Shown here: positions 15,311 to 16,298 of the stretch, one piece after another | Position numbering within the stretch: position 1 is the first letter of the stretch | Layout: every line of letters starts with the position of its first letter | Assembly (NCBI GenBank): GCA_017507285.1 | Contig: JAFWBF010000080.1 | Coordinates: forward strand, 1 to 16,298 | From: Bacteroidales bacterium | GTDB taxonomy: Bacteria; Bacteroidota; Bacteroidia; Bacteroidales; P3 | Reading direction: 5' to 3' | DNA: 16,298 bases | Translations under genes and position numbers: made by a program | The notes under the pieces: generated by a model | The model's input: only the letters and a program-made list of their open reading frames with translations | What the model was told of the DNA's origin: nothing | Databases searched by the model: none

Positions 15311-15420
15311 CGCTCACGTCCTAAGGGTGGTTCCCTCACGTCCTGAGGGTGGTTCCCTTATGTCGTGAGTATAGTCTACTCACGACGTGAGTATAGTCTA
15401 CTCACGACGTGAGGAGACTA
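15311..15420. repeat. Array C: five 22-bp units with covarying hairpin arms
   Basis: Unit starts at 15311, 15333, 15355, 15377 and 15399. Each reads arm (6), loop 1 (5), complementary arm (6), loop 2 (5). Units 1 and 2 use CGCTCA or CCCTCA with TAAGGG or TGAGGG and loops CGTCC and TGGTT. Unit 3 is a hybrid, CCCTTA with TGAGTA. Units 4 and 5 use TACTCA with TGAGTA or TGAGGA and loop CGACG. The second loop is TAGTC in units 3 and 4 and GACTA in unit 5, where the array turns into array D. Both neighbouring arms can pair with any given arm. Confidence 0.9.
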
Positions 15421-15505
15421 TCACAATCGAAGTTTATCGACTATCATTCTCGAACTCTTTCGACTATCACCCTCGAACTCTTTCAATCACCACTCTCGAA
15501 CAAAA
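15416..15505. repeat. Array D: about four 23-bp units, inverted relative to array C
   Basis: GACTATCA recurs at 15416, 15439 and 15462, and CTCGAAC at 15449, 15472 and 15495 (ATCGAAG at 15426), all 23 bp apart; the fourth unit is degraded. TCGAA and TTCGA within successive units can form 5-bp hairpins. The reverse complement of each unit ends in ATAGTC, as array C units 3 and 4 do, so this looks like an inverted, diverged continuation of C. Confidence 0.8.
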
Positions 15506-15570
15506 CACGAATTCAATTGAAATACAAATACATAAAACCACAGCAGAATGGCTACAAGCTAATCTCACCC

Positions 15571-15620
15571 AAAAACAAAGTTATCCCATATATGCCACAT
15601 CGGTAACATATATGGGATAA
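15571..15620 (-). terminator. Strong hairpin, probable terminator of the YhcG-type nuclease gene
   Basis: Perfect 14-bp arms TTATCCCATATATG (15581-15594) and CATATATGGGATAA (15607-15620) with a 12-nt loop. On the minus strand it is followed by CTTTGTTTTTGGG, a U-rich though interrupted tract. It lies 90 bp after the nuclease stop, with no other gene between. Confidence 0.6.
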
Positions 15621-15710
15621 ACCGCTAAGATATACAGCAATCCAAAACTTGTCACACACACATTGCCGGACAAGATGTATGTGATAAAAGAATTCTATTA
15701 GAAAAAATAT

Positions 15711-16298
15711 CTATTCTTCTTTTTGTTGTTCAAGGGATATTTTTACACTATTCACTTCATCTATCAGCTGAGCTTGTGTTGGCAAATATAATTGATATTC
15801 ACGAGCAAGTATTGTTTTATTTTCGTCGGGCAAAGTCATTTTCACCACCGTATCGTTTTTACTTGTACCCAACAATATACCAATGGTTGGGTTTTCATCG
15901 GGTAGTTTTTCACACCTGTCGTAATAGTTTACATACATTTGCAACTGTCCCAAATCCTGATGCGTAATCTTTCCTGTCTTCAGTTCTATAACCACAAAAC
16001 ATCTAAGCAAACGATTGTAAAACACCAAATCAGCAAAAAACTCATCATCTTCGAGCAATATCCTTTTCTGCCTTGCCACAAACGAAAAACCATTGCCCAT
16101 TTCAAGCAAAAAGTCGGCAAGATGAGAGATGATGGCAGTTTCCAAATCCTTTTCATAATATGCAGCCTTGCGTTCCAATCCCAAGAACTCCAAAACCATA
16201 GGGTCTTTGATAATCTCTTGCGGAGTTTGTGGCAAACGCTCCCGCCGAGCCACTGCCAATACAGCCTCCTTGTCGTTGCTCAATAGCAAACGCTCGTA
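15711..16298 (-). CDS. YhcG/DUF1016-type PD-(D/E)XK nuclease, C-terminal part
   Basis: The frame runs from the right edge to the stop at 15711, 195 visible residues. A TTG at 16289 has been read as a start, but the family sequence continues upstream (YERLLLSNDKEAV), so the gene is cut by the window and its N-terminal DUF1016 domain lies outside. Visible nuclease features, numbered from the edge, are Glu53 in DLETAIISHL, Asp90 in FFADLVFY, Glu105-x-Lys107 in VVIELKTGK, and the QLQMY helix (118-122). All active-site positions are therefore intact. YhcG-like proteins are putative DNases found alone or near restriction and defence genes; the true role is unsettled. A U-tailed hairpin follows 90 bp after the stop. 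The adjacent arrays are not known to be linked to it. Confidence 0.92.
   Translation of the reverse strand, partial: YERLLLSNDKEAVLAVARRERLPQTPQEIIKDPMVLEFLGLERKAAYYEKDLETAIISHLADFLLEMGNGFSFVARQKRILLEDDEFFADLVFYNRLLRCFVVIELKTGKITHQDLGQLQMYVNYYDRCEKLPDENPTIGILLGTSKNDTVVKMTLPDENKTILAREYQLYLPTQAQLIDEVNSVKISLEQQKEE

Noticed and set aside
15079..15339. Minus-strand 86-codon ORF as a transposase remnant
   Set aside because: It starts within array C and shows no recognisable motif; terminal inverted repeats and target duplications are lacking.
14570..15505. CRISPR array
   Set aside because: The units are contiguous without unique spacers, the period is only 22-23 bp, and no cas gene is nearby.
15387..15620. 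+ strand 77-codon ORF across arrays C and D
   Set aside because: More than a third is repeat sequence, and its stop lies in the terminator hairpin; it looks fortuitous.

Overview
The window reads as AT-rich chromosomal DNA of a Bacteroidota member, most likely Bacteroidales. The grounds are three promoters of the Bacteroidota type (a TTTG element about 20 bp upstream of TAnnTTTG), A/T-rich leaders without Shine-Dalgarno sites, a Rho factor with a long disordered insertion, and gene families usual in that phylum. Genus cannot be told from the sequence alone.

Layout. Positions 1-331 hold the 3' end of an unidentified + strand gene, converging on a minus-strand operon (4428 down to 382): a secreted TPR protein, an MtaD/SsnA-type amidohydrolase and an orphan peptide-binding lipoprotein, the last two overlapping by ATGA. 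After a 520-bp gap with an inverted repeat and a 22-bp tandem array (A) come a small helical protein of unknown function and rho, also on the minus strand. From the divergent region at 7154-7506 a + strand operon runs to 12545: rarD, a secreted endonuclease/exonuclease/phosphatase-family hydrolase, a MORN-type lipoprotein, a CCA-adding enzyme (cca) and miaA. It converges on a tRNA-Ser(UGA) gene, whose anticodon loop has the A36-A37-A38 that MiaA recognises. Next is a minus-strand GadC-like amino acid permease. The right end (14570-15620) is almost gene-free and filled with tandem arrays (B, C, D). At the edge is the C-terminal part of a YhcG/DUF1016 PD-(D/E)XK nuclease.

Most unusual feature. 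Four arrays of 22-23 bp units lie in three intergenic places. Arrays B and C have unrelated sequences but the same design: a 6-nt arm, a 5-nt loop, the complementary 6-nt arm and a second 5-nt loop (6+5+6+5 = 22). Each arm can therefore pair with the arm on either side. In array C the arms change from CCCTCA/TGAGGG to TACTCA/TGAGTA with pairing kept, through a hybrid unit. Array C then meets array D, whose reverse complement shares ATAGTC with C, at a 29-nt imperfect palindrome. I know of no described element with this design, but I could not search for one.

The protein and tRNA calls are mostly secure. The identity of the first gene, the reality of a 63-residue ORF at 14875, the substrate of the permease and amidohydrolase, and the function of the arrays remain open.
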